Under the pieces are notes generated by a model. It was given only the letters and a program-made list of their open reading frames with translations. It did no database searches and was not told where the DNA came from. Positions 23,105 through 29,892 of a DNA stretch of 33,526 bases are shown here, piece after piece. The stretch spans positions 1-33,526 of the forward strand of contig VYBO01000109.1 in assembly GCA_009844405.1 (NCBI GenBank). Direction: 5' to 3'. The number at the start of each line of letters is the position of its first letter. Position 1 is the stretch's first letter. The position numbers and the translations under genes were made by a program. The stretch is from Acidimicrobiaceae bacterium (GTDB taxonomy: Bacteria > Actinomycetota > Acidimicrobiia > Acidimicrobiales > Aldehydirespiratoraceae).

Positions 23105-25302
23105 CTCCGAAGGATCACGACGACGTTCTTGCATATGAGCAGTCCGTGAACGAGCGCTACCTGCGCGAGGTTGAGGCCAGCGCGGGTGACCTACGGCGCG
23201 GCCAAGACAATGTGGTCGCGCCAGCCAACACGGGCTGGACTGGCAGCGGTCCGAAGAAGCCGAGACCCACGGGTCCGTCCAGGCCGTTGGTCGGCCGCGT
23301 CGCACTCACTCCCGGCGACGAGTACCTCGGCCATAGCTTCTACGTCGGAGGCGGGTTCACGCCCCTGGATGATGACACCATCGTCGTGAGCTGGGCCGCA
23401 CCCGCCGCAGGCCTGTTCTACAAGGGCCGTGCCGCTTCCGTGAGAAGTCCCGAAGGAGTCGATCCGCAGACCGTTGCAGCATGCCGGACGTTCACAGCGC
23501 AGGGGTGCCACATCGTCGATTTCGAGGACGATTGTGAGCCTGGCGTAGACCCCAGTTCTGCGTTCCAGCGCCCATCGCCCCTCGCGATTCGGCCGCCTCC
23601 GACCCCACCCGACAGCGCCGGGTCGGGCCCGCGCAGGGACTCGAAGACCGAGCGGCACCGGCCGGCTGCCGAAGGTGCATCCGATCGGGACCATGCGAAA
23701 CACGGTGACGGGTTGCCGGCTGGCGGCTTGCGCGGCGGAGGCGGAACACCTCCAAAGCCATCTGCCAGCACGCCGAGCGCCGAGCCGCCCCACACCCCTG
23801 CGACAGGCGGCGCGCCTGCCGAGGCATCGGTTCCGACGCAGCCAACCCAGGCCGCCAACGAGACGGGCGACCGCGAACGCCGTGCCGAACGCCTGCTGCA
23901 CGCGGCGATCGAGGCGCCCAAGACCGGCGAGCTCGCGCCGGTGCTGGCGACTCTGCAGCCCGAGCAGTACCGGCTCGTGACCTGGCCGTCGGGGGAGAAC
24001 CTGGCCGTGCAGGGCCACCCCGGCACCGGCAAGACGATCGTCGCCGCGCACCGCGCCGCCTTCCTGGTGATGCCGAAGGACGCCGACGGCCAGGATCCGA
24101 GGCTGCACAAGGATCCGAGGCTGCACAAGGTCGCCCTGGTCGGGCCTACCGTCCGCTGGAAGGCGCACATACAGCCGACTGTGACGAGGCTGGTCGACGA
24201 GGGTGTGGACGTGCTCAGCCTCGAGGATCTGGTCCGCGGCTGGGCGGGCCTCCCGCGGGAACTTTATCCTACGAGCGAGCAGGGACTCCACTCGCGCTGG
24301 GCGATAGGTCGCATCGTGAAACGCGCCGCGGAGGCTCAGAGCAGCCGACTCCGCCAGTACAAGCCTGCTACCCGCGTCCGGGAGCTGGTCAACAGCCTGG
24401 TCCGCGACACCGAGGAGCATCGGAGGCTCGCCCGGAGCGAGGGCGCGGACCTCAGCGCCTGGCTCCTGCAAGCGGGCGGCTACGAGCAGGCGCGCCGCGA
24501 CTCCTCCTACCTGCTGTTCCTGGCTGCCGCGGGACTCGTCGCCGGCCGCGCGGGAGCGCACGGCGGCTACCAGCACGTCGTGGTCGACGAGGCCCAGGAC
24601 ATCCGACCGGTCGAGTGGTGGATGCTGTCCACGATGTTCCGCGCAGGCGCCGGGGAGCGCTGGTCGGTCTTCGGTGACATGAACCAGAGACGGTCCGACT
24701 TCACATGGGAGTCCTGGGCGGACCTGGCCGATCTCCTCCAGCTCTCTGAGCCGGACTCGGACCAGCTGCCGGAGCCTGAGGTGTTGCACGACGGCTATCG
24801 ATCCACACAGGAGATTCTGAGCTACGCCGGCGCGCTGCTGCCGCGGGGCGAGCGGGCCAACCACGCACTGCGAAAAGGGCCGGAACCGTTAGTTCGGCAG
24901 GTGGGCCCGAAGCAGATCGGGAGCGTCGCCACGGAAGCAGCCGATCGGCTCGCGGGCCAGTACCACCAGGGATCTGTCGCCGTCGTCTCCTACCGGCAGC
25001 AGATCGTCGACGAGATCGAGAGGTCGCTCACGAAGCGGCGGTGGCACAAGGACGGCGGAGGCGACCGGAGCCTCCGGCGCGGCCGGCGCGGCTGCCGCCT
25101 CAGCGTCCTGCGGCCCGTGGAGGCGAGAGGTCTGGAGTTCGACGCCGTGGTGGTGGTGGAGCCCGCGGACTTCAAGCCCAACGTCGGTCGCCATGGCGAG
25201 TTGTACACGAGCCTCACCCGGGCCAACCAGGAGCTCGTCGTCATTCACAGCAGGGCCATGCCGAAGGAGCTTCGCGGCCGAGGAAGCCGCCTCAGGGGCT
25301 AG
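23101..25302 (+). CDS. HelD/UvrD-like superfamily 1 helicase
   Basis: The 733-residue protein has all core SF1A motifs: Walker A GHPGTGKT (305-312), Walker B VVVDEAQD (493-500), GDMNQR (525-530), YRST (566-569), EARGLEFDAVVVVEP (motif V, about 674-688) and LYTSLTRA (701-708). Residues 78-110 (YVGGGFTP, TIVVSWAAPAAGLFYKG) resemble the region of actinobacterial HelD that reads IGRIG and VVDWRAPAAxPFY. Residues 150-255 are a Pro/Gly-rich disordered linker, unusual for HelD. An in-frame 18-bp tandem duplication encodes DPRLHK twice (332-343). It overlaps the RapA-like gene by four bases. Both partners resemble RNA-polymerase-recycling motors; a defence role is an alternative. Confidence 0.85.
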   Translation: MTPKDHDDVLAYEQSVNERYLREVEASAGDLRRGQDNVVAPANTGWTGSGPKKPRPTGPSRPLVGRVALTPGDEYLGHSFYVGGGFTPLDDDTIVVSWAAPAAGLFYKGRAASVRSPEGVDPQTVAACRTFTAQGCHIVDFEDDCEPGVDPSSAFQRPSPLAIRPPPTPPDSAGSGPRRDSKTERHRPAAEGASDRDHAKHGDGLPAGGLRGGGGTPPKPSASTPSAEPPHTPATGGAPAEASVPTQPTQAANETGDRERRAERLLHAAIEAPKTGELAPVLATLQPEQYRLVTWPSGENLAVQGHPGTGKTIVAAHRAAFLVMPKDADGQDPRLHKDPRLHKVALVGPTVRWKAHIQPTVTRLVDEGVDVLSLEDLVRGWAGLPRELYPTSEQGLHSRWAIGRIVKRAAEAQSSRLRQYKPATRVRELVNSLVRDTEEHRRLARSEGADLSAWLLQAGGYEQARRDSSYLLFLAAAGLVAGRAGAHGGYQHVVVDEAQDIRPVEWWMLSTMFRAGAGERWSVFGDMNQRRSDFTWESWADLADLLQLSEPDSDQLPEPEVLHDGYRSTQEILSYAGALLPRGERANHALRKGPEPLVRQVGPKQIGSVATEAADRLAGQYHQGSVAVVSYRQQIVDEIERSLTKRRWHKDGGGDRSLRRGRRGCRLSVLRPVEARGLEFDAVVVVEPADFKPNVGRHGELYTSLTRANQELVVIHSRAMPKELRGRGSRLRG

Positions 25303-25368
25303 TCGGTGAGAATCGGTACAGTTTCTGAGAACTGGTTCGGCACAGCAGCCGGGAAATCACATGGTGAA

Positions 25369-25400
25369 TTGTCGACAAATATTGTTGGTTGTCATATATT
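25369..25400 (+). promoter_or_regulatory. AT-rich promoter/operator region before the Uma2 gene
   Basis: A perfect palindrome, TTGTCGACAA (25369-25378), lies 16 bases before TATATT (25395-25400), a fair -10 box. The palindrome overlaps where a -35 (TTGTCG) would be and could be an operator. The stretch is strikingly AT-rich against its surroundings. Confidence 0.4.
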
Positions 25401-25469
25401 TGTATGGGTGCAGGTTGTGGGTCGTCGAAGGTGTCCGGTAGCGTCGGCGGAGCGAATCGGAGGTGCGCA

Positions 25470-26234
25470 ATGAGCTCGATCGTGGCTGGTCCTCCCGAGG
25501 TGGAGATCGACTACCCGGAAGGCCCCCCCAGCGTGCCCGAGAGCGACTCGCACACGACCCGGCGCATGGAGCTGCTAGTGGCGCTGCGCCACTGGTGTTC
25601 CAATCGCAGCGACATGCAGGACGCCTGGGTGAGCAGCGACATCAACGTCTACTACCGCGAGGGCGACCCCAAGGTGGTCGTCGCCCCCGACATAGCGGTG
25701 GCGTTCGGGGTGGACGTCGCCGCGGTTGAGGGCAAGTCCGTCTACAAGGTGTGGGAGGCCGGCGCGGCGCCGTGCTTCGCGCTGGAGATCGCGTCGCCCA
25801 GGACACGTCGCACCGACCTGCATGTCAAGCCGGCCAAGTTCGCCGAACTCGGAGTGGACGAGTACTGGCGACTCGACCCCGAAGGCGGCGAGCTGCTGAA
25901 CCCGCCGCTGCAGGGCGAGCGGCGCCAGGCCGGGAGCTGGGTTCCCATCGAGGTGGTGCCCGAAGACGACGGACTGCGGGGCCGCAGCGAAGTACTCGGC
26001 CTGGACCTGTGCTGGCAACCCCCCAAGCTGCGGCTCTGGGACGTCGCCGCCGGAGACTGGCTCCCCGACCACGACGACCTAGCCGCACGCGCCGACGAAG
26101 AGGCCGCAGCCCGACGAGCCGCGGAGCGGGCCGCTCGCGCCGCCGAAGCCAACGCCGCCGAGCAGGCCGCGGCCCGACAGGCCGCCGAGGCAGAGCTCGC
26201 CGAGCTTCGGGCCCGCCTCGACGGCGCCCCCTGA
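25470..26234 (+). CDS. Uma2-family (DUF820) PD-(D/E)xK nuclease-fold protein
   Basis: The 254-residue protein has the Uma2 core: H28, VAPDIAVAFG (D74), FALEIASPRTRRTD (E106) and HVKPAKFAELGVDEYW (K120 or K123), the expected acidic and basic residues of a restriction-nuclease fold. The C-terminal 50 residues are an Ala/Glu/Arg-rich coiled coil. Uma2 genes are abundant in cyanobacteria and in some actinobacteria, but the cellular role is not established. ATG 25470 has CGGAGGTG just upstream. Confidence 0.88.
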   Translation: MSSIVAGPPEVEIDYPEGPPSVPESDSHTTRRMELLVALRHWCSNRSDMQDAWVSSDINVYYREGDPKVVVAPDIAVAFGVDVAAVEGKSVYKVWEAGAAPCFALEIASPRTRRTDLHVKPAKFAELGVDEYWRLDPEGGELLNPPLQGERRQAGSWVPIEVVPEDDGLRGRSEVLGLDLCWQPPKLRLWDVAAGDWLPDHDDLAARADEEAAARRAAERAARAAEANAAEQAAARQAAEAELAELRARLDGAP

Positions 26235-26335
26235 TCCCGCCGCCCCACACTTCGACGGGCGGCGTCGAATGCGGCGAAGCCCAGATCTGCCATCGGCGCA
26301 CACTCTAGAGGCACCATCTCGTAGTCTCCGGCTCG

Positions 26336-26986
26336 ATGGGATCGTCTTGTCGCGTGAGCTTCCTTCTCGGCGCGATCGCGGCGGCGGCGCTGTCGGCAGG
26401 GTGCAGCGGCGGGCCCGAGAGCGTGAACGAGGGCGTGACCGACCCGGCCGCGGCGGTGGCTGCTTCGGGTCCCACGAACACCGCCGATGTGGTGGCGGCC
26501 CTCGTGGGGGGAAGCGGGGCCCGGCCGGACGGCGGCGCCGAGTCGAACGATTCCGGCGAACTCGGGCCGATCGACCCGCTGGACGTCCCCGGCGAGATCA
26601 TCAGCGAGTACAGCCTCCGCGAGGGCGACTGCTTCAACCGGTTCGAGGGGCTGCAGACCGGCCGCCGGCTGGCGATCACAGCCCGGACCGGCTGCGACGA
26701 CCCCCACTGGGGCGAGTTGTACCACACCTTCGACCTGGACGCCCCCCATCCTGCCATCTACCCGGGCGACGAGGCGGTGCGCGGCTTCGCCCTGAGGGTG
26801 TGCTACGAGCAGTTCGAGGCGTTCGTGGGGGAGGTCTACGAGTTGTCGGTGTACGACGTCGGGGTGTTCACCCCCAATCGCACCAACTTCGAGCACGAGG
26901 TGGCCCGCTACCGCGGCGTCCATTGCTGGCTGTACGACCCCGACGACGAATCGTTGTCGGGCACGGCCAGGGGCACGGCCCGATGA
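26336..26986 (+). CDS. Lipoprotein with septum-formation-like domain
   Basis: The 216-residue protein has a lipoprotein signal, FLLGAIAAAALSAGC, with acylated C23. A low-complexity Gly/Ala/Asp spacer follows, then a domain from about residue 85 with four spaced cysteines (EGDCFNRF, RTGCDDPHWGE, LRVCYEQFEAF, HCWLYDP). This pattern matches the actinobacterial septum-formation domain found in membrane-anchored proteins. GTG 26354 is a possible shorter start. The four-base overlap (ATGA) with the next gene points to joint expression. Confidence 0.82.
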   Translation: MGSSCRVSFLLGAIAAAALSAGCSGGPESVNEGVTDPAAAVAASGPTNTADVVAALVGGSGARPDGGAESNDSGELGPIDPLDVPGEIISEYSLREGDCFNRFEGLQTGRRLAITARTGCDDPHWGELYHTFDLDAPHPAIYPGDEAVRGFALRVCYEQFEAFVGEVYELSVYDVGVFTPNRTNFEHEVARYRGVHCWLYDPDDESLSGTARGTAR

Positions 26987-27243
26987 CGGCGCCCTCCGAT
27001 CCCGTCCTGGAGCGGCGGCAGAGGCTGGCCCGCTTGGCCCGCAATGGACGGAGAGCGGGCTATTCGCTGTACGGCGTGTCCCTGGCTGCGTTCGTGGCCG
27101 GCTTCGCGACCGGCTTCACCACCGCGCCGGCCACGATCGCCGCGGTCGCTCTGGTGGTCGGGTCCCTGCTGCTGTTGCCGTCGATAATCGTCGGCTACGG
27201 CGTCAGCGCAGCCGACCGGGCCGACCGCGACGACGACTGGTAG
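26983..27243 (+). CDS. Small two-span membrane protein
   Basis: The 86-residue protein has a basic N-terminus (ERRQRLARLARNGRRAGY) and two hydrophobic spans (YSLYGVSLAAFVAGFATGF and TIAAVALVVGSLLLLPSIIV). It ends in an acidic tail, DRADRDDDW. It overlaps the lipoprotein stop by four bases. No family is recognised; coupling to the septum-formation-like lipoprotein suggests an envelope role. Confidence 0.7.
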   Translation: MTAPSDPVLERRQRLARLARNGRRAGYSLYGVSLAAFVAGFATGFTTAPATIAAVALVVGSLLLLPSIIVGYGVSAADRADRDDDW

Positions 27244-27257
27244 CCGCCGGCGCGCGC

Positions 27258-27758
27258 TCAGACCGTCGGCCGATCGGGTGAGACGTCGATCGGCGGCTCG
27301 ACCAGGTCGCCGGCCACCACCGCGGGGAGGAACTCCCTCAGGCGTGCGGGAACCGTGGGCTCGTCGTTGGCCAGCAGCTCGTCGAGCGTCCACCAGCCCG
27401 CCTCGATGAAGGCGGCCGCCTCGAGCGCTTCGAGGCCGCGGGGGCGGTATTCGCCGCCGTCACACCAAGCCACGTGGATCCGCTCGTTCGACTCGAAGCG
27501 CATGCCGCAGAACGTGTACTCCACGTACTGGGTCCAAACGCACGGCCCCATCTCGACATCGGTGATGCCGGTCTCCTCGTGCAGCTCGCGCCGGCAGGCC
27601 GCGGCCGAGTCCTCGCCGTAGCCGACGCCTCCGCCGGGTATCTCGAGCCACTCCGGCTTGTGAGGGTCGATGGGGTCCTCGGATCTGATCAGGAACACCC
27701 GACCGGCACCGTCGAGCAGCACGCAGCGGGCCGCCGGACGCCGGATCAGCAACGACAC
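27258..27758 (-). CDS. NUDIX hydrolase
   Basis: The 166-residue protein carries a full Nudix box, from G43 to I65 (GGVGYGE, then RRELHEETGI), with the catalytic REL and EE residues. The family hydrolyses nucleoside diphosphates linked to other groups; the substrate is unknown. It lies 11 bp downstream of the PPOX-like gene on the same strand and converges with the small membrane-protein gene. Confidence 0.92.
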   Translation of the reverse strand: MSLLIRRPAARCVLLDGAGRVFLIRSEDPIDPHKPEWLEIPGGGVGYGEDSAAACRRELHEETGITDVEMGPCVWTQYVEYTFCGMRFESNERIHVAWCDGGEYRPRGLEALEAAAFIEAGWWTLDELLANDEPTVPARLREFLPAVVAGDLVEPPIDVSPDRPTV

Positions 27759-27769
27759 GGGCTACGCTC

Positions 27770-28105
27770 TCAGACGAGGGCGGGACGGTGCCTGACCGCG
27801 GAGAAGGCCTCGATCGTGATCGGCGTGTCCGGCCTCGGCTCGCCGTCCACCGAGGCGACCCCGTCGGCGATGAGGCTGAACCCGTCGGCGGCCGGCGACC
27901 ACAGCACGACCACGTCGGGCCGGGCGACCGCGTTGGCCGCCGCGCCCCGGCCGACCACCGCCCGGATCACGCCCCGGCCGTCGATGTCGACCTTGACGTG
28001 GATGATCCGGGTTCGCCCGTCGTCGCCCACGGTCAGCACGAAGGCCGTCGGCCCGTGCTCGGCCGCAACCGAGGCCAAGTCTTGCGGTTCGACGGCAAAG
28101 CTCAC
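27770..28105 (-). CDS. Pyridoxamine-phosphate-oxidase-like flavin/F420-binding protein
   Basis: The 111-residue split-barrel protein (TAFVLTVGDDGRTRIIHVKV, then RPDVVVLWSPAADGFSLIADGVA) resembles small PPOX-family proteins that bind FMN or F420. At this size it lacks the C-terminal part of true PdxH. The reaction is unknown. Divergent from the toxin-like gene, and in line with the NUDIX gene 11 bp downstream. Confidence 0.78.
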   Translation of the reverse strand: MSFAVEPQDLASVAAEHGPTAFVLTVGDDGRTRIIHVKVDIDGRGVIRAVVGRGAAANAVARPDVVVLWSPAADGFSLIADGVASVDGEPRPDTPITIEAFSAVRHRPALV

Positions 28106-28172
28106 GGCCGAGACCTTACTTGCAACCCAACTGGACTGGCAGGCACCGAACGAGATCCAGGAAGGCGAGAAG

Positions 28173-28210
28173 TATAATTCATTTACATGTATTATTCTTC
28201 CTATACATGT
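28173..28210 (+). promoter_or_regulatory. Promoter with 8-bp inverted-repeat operator
   Basis: A consensus -10, TATAAT (28173-28178), is followed by the inverted repeat ACATGTAT (28185-28192), ten bases, ATACATGT (28203-28210). The repeat covers the expected transcription start, an ideal place for autorepression by the toxin-antitoxin complex encoded downstream. No good -35 is seen. Transcripts would start almost at the coding region (leaderless). Confidence 0.65.
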
Positions 28211-28448
28211 TCATCCAGCGGCCCACAAGCACGGGATAGAGCGCGAAGCCATCGAGCACGCTCTGCGGCACCCGATCACCATCATCGAAGTCGATCCCGA
28301 GCAAGATCCGCGGCGTGTGCTCACGATCGGCCCCGACCCTACGGGGCTACTGCTGGAGATTGTTAGCCTGTCTCTCGATGAGGATGACGTAGTGATACAC
28401 GCCATGAAGCTCCGGCCGACGTACCGCAGCCATCTGCCGAGGAGGTGA
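28191..28448 (+). CDS. Toxin-like protein of a two-gene module, start codon unclear
   Basis: The frame reads HVHPAAHKHGIEREAIEHAL, then ITIIEVDPEQDP, VLTIGPDPTGLLLEIVSLSL, VVIHAMKLRPTYRSHLPRR. This is a recognisable small protein family usually found directly upstream of a small antitoxin-like gene in actinobacteria. No ATG, GTG or TTG lies in frame near the start of homology (about 28206). ATG 28187 and ATG 28207 are both out of frame; ATT 28191 or ATA 28203 would have to be used. A single-base shift between 28189 and 28212 is therefore likely, making this a recent pseudogene or a gene with a rare start. Its stop overlaps the partner gene's GTG. Confidence 0.55.
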   Translation: MILPIHVHPAAHKHGIEREAIEHALRHPITIIEVDPEQDPRRVLTIGPDPTGLLLEIVSLSLDEDDVVIHAMKLRPTYRSHLPRR

Positions 28449-28648
28449 CCAACCAGATGACCGAACCGATCCAGCCACGGACCTACCGCACCCGCTCGGG
28501 GCGCGTGCTCACCGATGCCGACATCGAGTGCATAGCCGAGGAGGTCGCGACCAACGATCTCGACCTGACCAGAGCCAAAATCCTCTACCCGCCAGGACCG
28601 CCCCAGCCCGCCCGCAGCGCGGCGACCAAGTTGCCGCGGGAGCCGTAG
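28445..28648 (+). CDS. Antitoxin-like partner, C-terminally truncated
   Basis: The 67-residue frame begins MTNQMTEPIQPRTYRTRSGR, then VLTDADIECIAEEVATNDLD, matching the N-terminal half of small antitoxins that usually end in a ribbon-helix-helix domain. Here homology ends near LTRAKILYPPG (about 28590) and the tail is the reverse complement of the converging glycosylase gene. The DNA-binding half thus appears lost at the junction. GTG 28445 overlaps the toxin stop; ATG 28457 with AGGAGG eleven bases upstream is an alternative. Confidence 0.55.
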   Translation: MTNQMTEPIQPRTYRTRSGRVLTDADIECIAEEVATNDLDLTRAKILYPPGPPQPARSAATKLPREP

Positions 28649-29790
28649 CGGACCTCGTTGACGCCGACGAAGCGGGCCAACTCGACCAGATGGGGACCGA
28701 GCCGTTCGGCTAGCGGGCCGTGATCGACCTGGGGCTCGGCGTAAGCACCGAGAACCCGTAGCGCCGCGGCGGCCCGGTCGGTCTTGAGGTCCAACCTCGC
28801 CACCAGTTGCTCACCGTCCAGAACCGGCAGCACGTAGTAGCCGTAGACCCGCTTGGACGCCGGGACGTAGATCTCGATCCGGTAGTCGAAACCCCACAGC
28901 CGGGTCGCCCGGGACCGGTTCCACACGATCGGATCGAACGGCGACAGAACCGTCAAGGCACCCACGGACCTCGGGAGTCTCGCCGCCGGATGCAGGTAGG
29001 CGGGCTCGGGCCAGCCCTCGACCTCCACGGTGGAGAGCCCGCTCGCTTCGACAACCTCGCGCAGCCTGACCCGGCCCTCGCGCACGGGCAGCCGGTAGTA
29101 GTCGATGAGATCGGTGGCCGTACCCACACCGAGGGCTGCGCCGGAGCGGACCAGCAGCTCACGCTGGGCCTCCTCGGCGGTGGGCGTCGGCCGGGCCAGC
29201 ACCTCGGCGGGCACGATCCGCTCCAACAGGTCGAACTCCTTGGTGAAGTTTCCCCGGCGCCGGACGCCGACCGCTCCGATGCGGAAGAGCCAGTCGAGAG
29301 CGATCGAGCCCAGCGACCGGCTCCCCCACCATTCACCGTCGCGGCGGCGAGGATCGGCCAACTCGCCTGCGGTCAGCGGACGCTCCTTGACTTGGGCCAG
29401 CACCTCGGCCACGTAGCCGGACTCGCTCCGGGCCAGCTCCACCAGATTGCTCCACGTCTCCCCCTGCTCGGCCCTCCGCTTCTGCCAGCGCAGCAGCGGC
29501 TCATCCTCCACCGGAAGCAGCGACGCCTCATGGGCCCACGCTTCGAACCACTCGTCGTCGCGGTACGCGATCCGGTCGAGTAGGGAGGGCTCGTAGCAGC
29601 CCAACCTGGAGAACGGCGGCAGGTACTGCGTCCGGACGACCACCGGCACCGAGTCGAGCTGCAGCAGCTTGACCCGGCCCATCACCCGGCGCAGATGGCG
29701 ACGGTCCACCCGCCCCGCCGGCGCCGGATCAGCGAAGCCTTGCGCCGCGAGCGCGATCCGCCGAGCCTGCGATATGGACAGCCGCTGCAA
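28585..29790 (-). CDS. YcaQ/AlkZ-like DNA glycosylase (winged-helix)
   Basis: The 401-residue protein matches the HTH_42/YcaQ family, whose members unhook interstrand crosslinks or remove alkylated bases. The catalytic QxD/QxQ motif appears as LLQLDSVPVV near residue 42. Other family landmarks are DEWFEAWAHEASLLP, WLFRIGAVGVRRRGNFTKEFDL, LSPFDPIVWNRSRATRLWGFDYRIEIYVPA and RVYGYYVLPVL. Its 3' end overlaps the converging antitoxin-like frame by 64 bp. Full length; start ATG 29790. Confidence 0.88.
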   Translation of the reverse strand: MQRLSISQARRIALAAQGFADPAPAGRVDRRHLRRVMGRVKLLQLDSVPVVVRTQYLPPFSRLGCYEPSLLDRIAYRDDEWFEAWAHEASLLPVEDEPLLRWQKRRAEQGETWSNLVELARSESGYVAEVLAQVKERPLTAGELADPRRRDGEWWGSRSLGSIALDWLFRIGAVGVRRRGNFTKEFDLLERIVPAEVLARPTPTAEEAQRELLVRSGAALGVGTATDLIDYYRLPVREGRVRLREVVEASGLSTVEVEGWPEPAYLHPAARLPRSVGALTVLSPFDPIVWNRSRATRLWGFDYRIEIYVPASKRVYGYYVLPVLDGEQLVARLDLKTDRAAAALRVLGAYAEPQVDHGPLAERLGPHLVELARFVGVNEVRYGSRGNLVAALRAGWGGPGG

Positions 29791-29829
29791 TACCCGCCCT
29801 CGCGCCGCCTACAACCCGTCGCCAGAGAA

Positions 29830-29877
29830 GAATTGGCAGCCCAGGACTCCCATACGGGCACCCTCCGCTGCCAATTC
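29830..29877. repeat. 48-bp inverted-repeat element, copy 2 (possible leuS terminator)
   Basis: GAATTGGCAGC (29830-29840) and GCTGCCAATTC (29867-29877) are perfect 11-bp inverted arms around 26 bases that contain CCCATACGGG near the centre. The arms, loop length and central CCC/GGG match the element at 16477-16524. It begins 16 bp beyond the leuS stop (on the minus strand) and ends 40 bp from the start of the glycosylase gene. Confidence 0.8.
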
Positions 29878-29892
29878 CCGGCCGAGGGCCAT

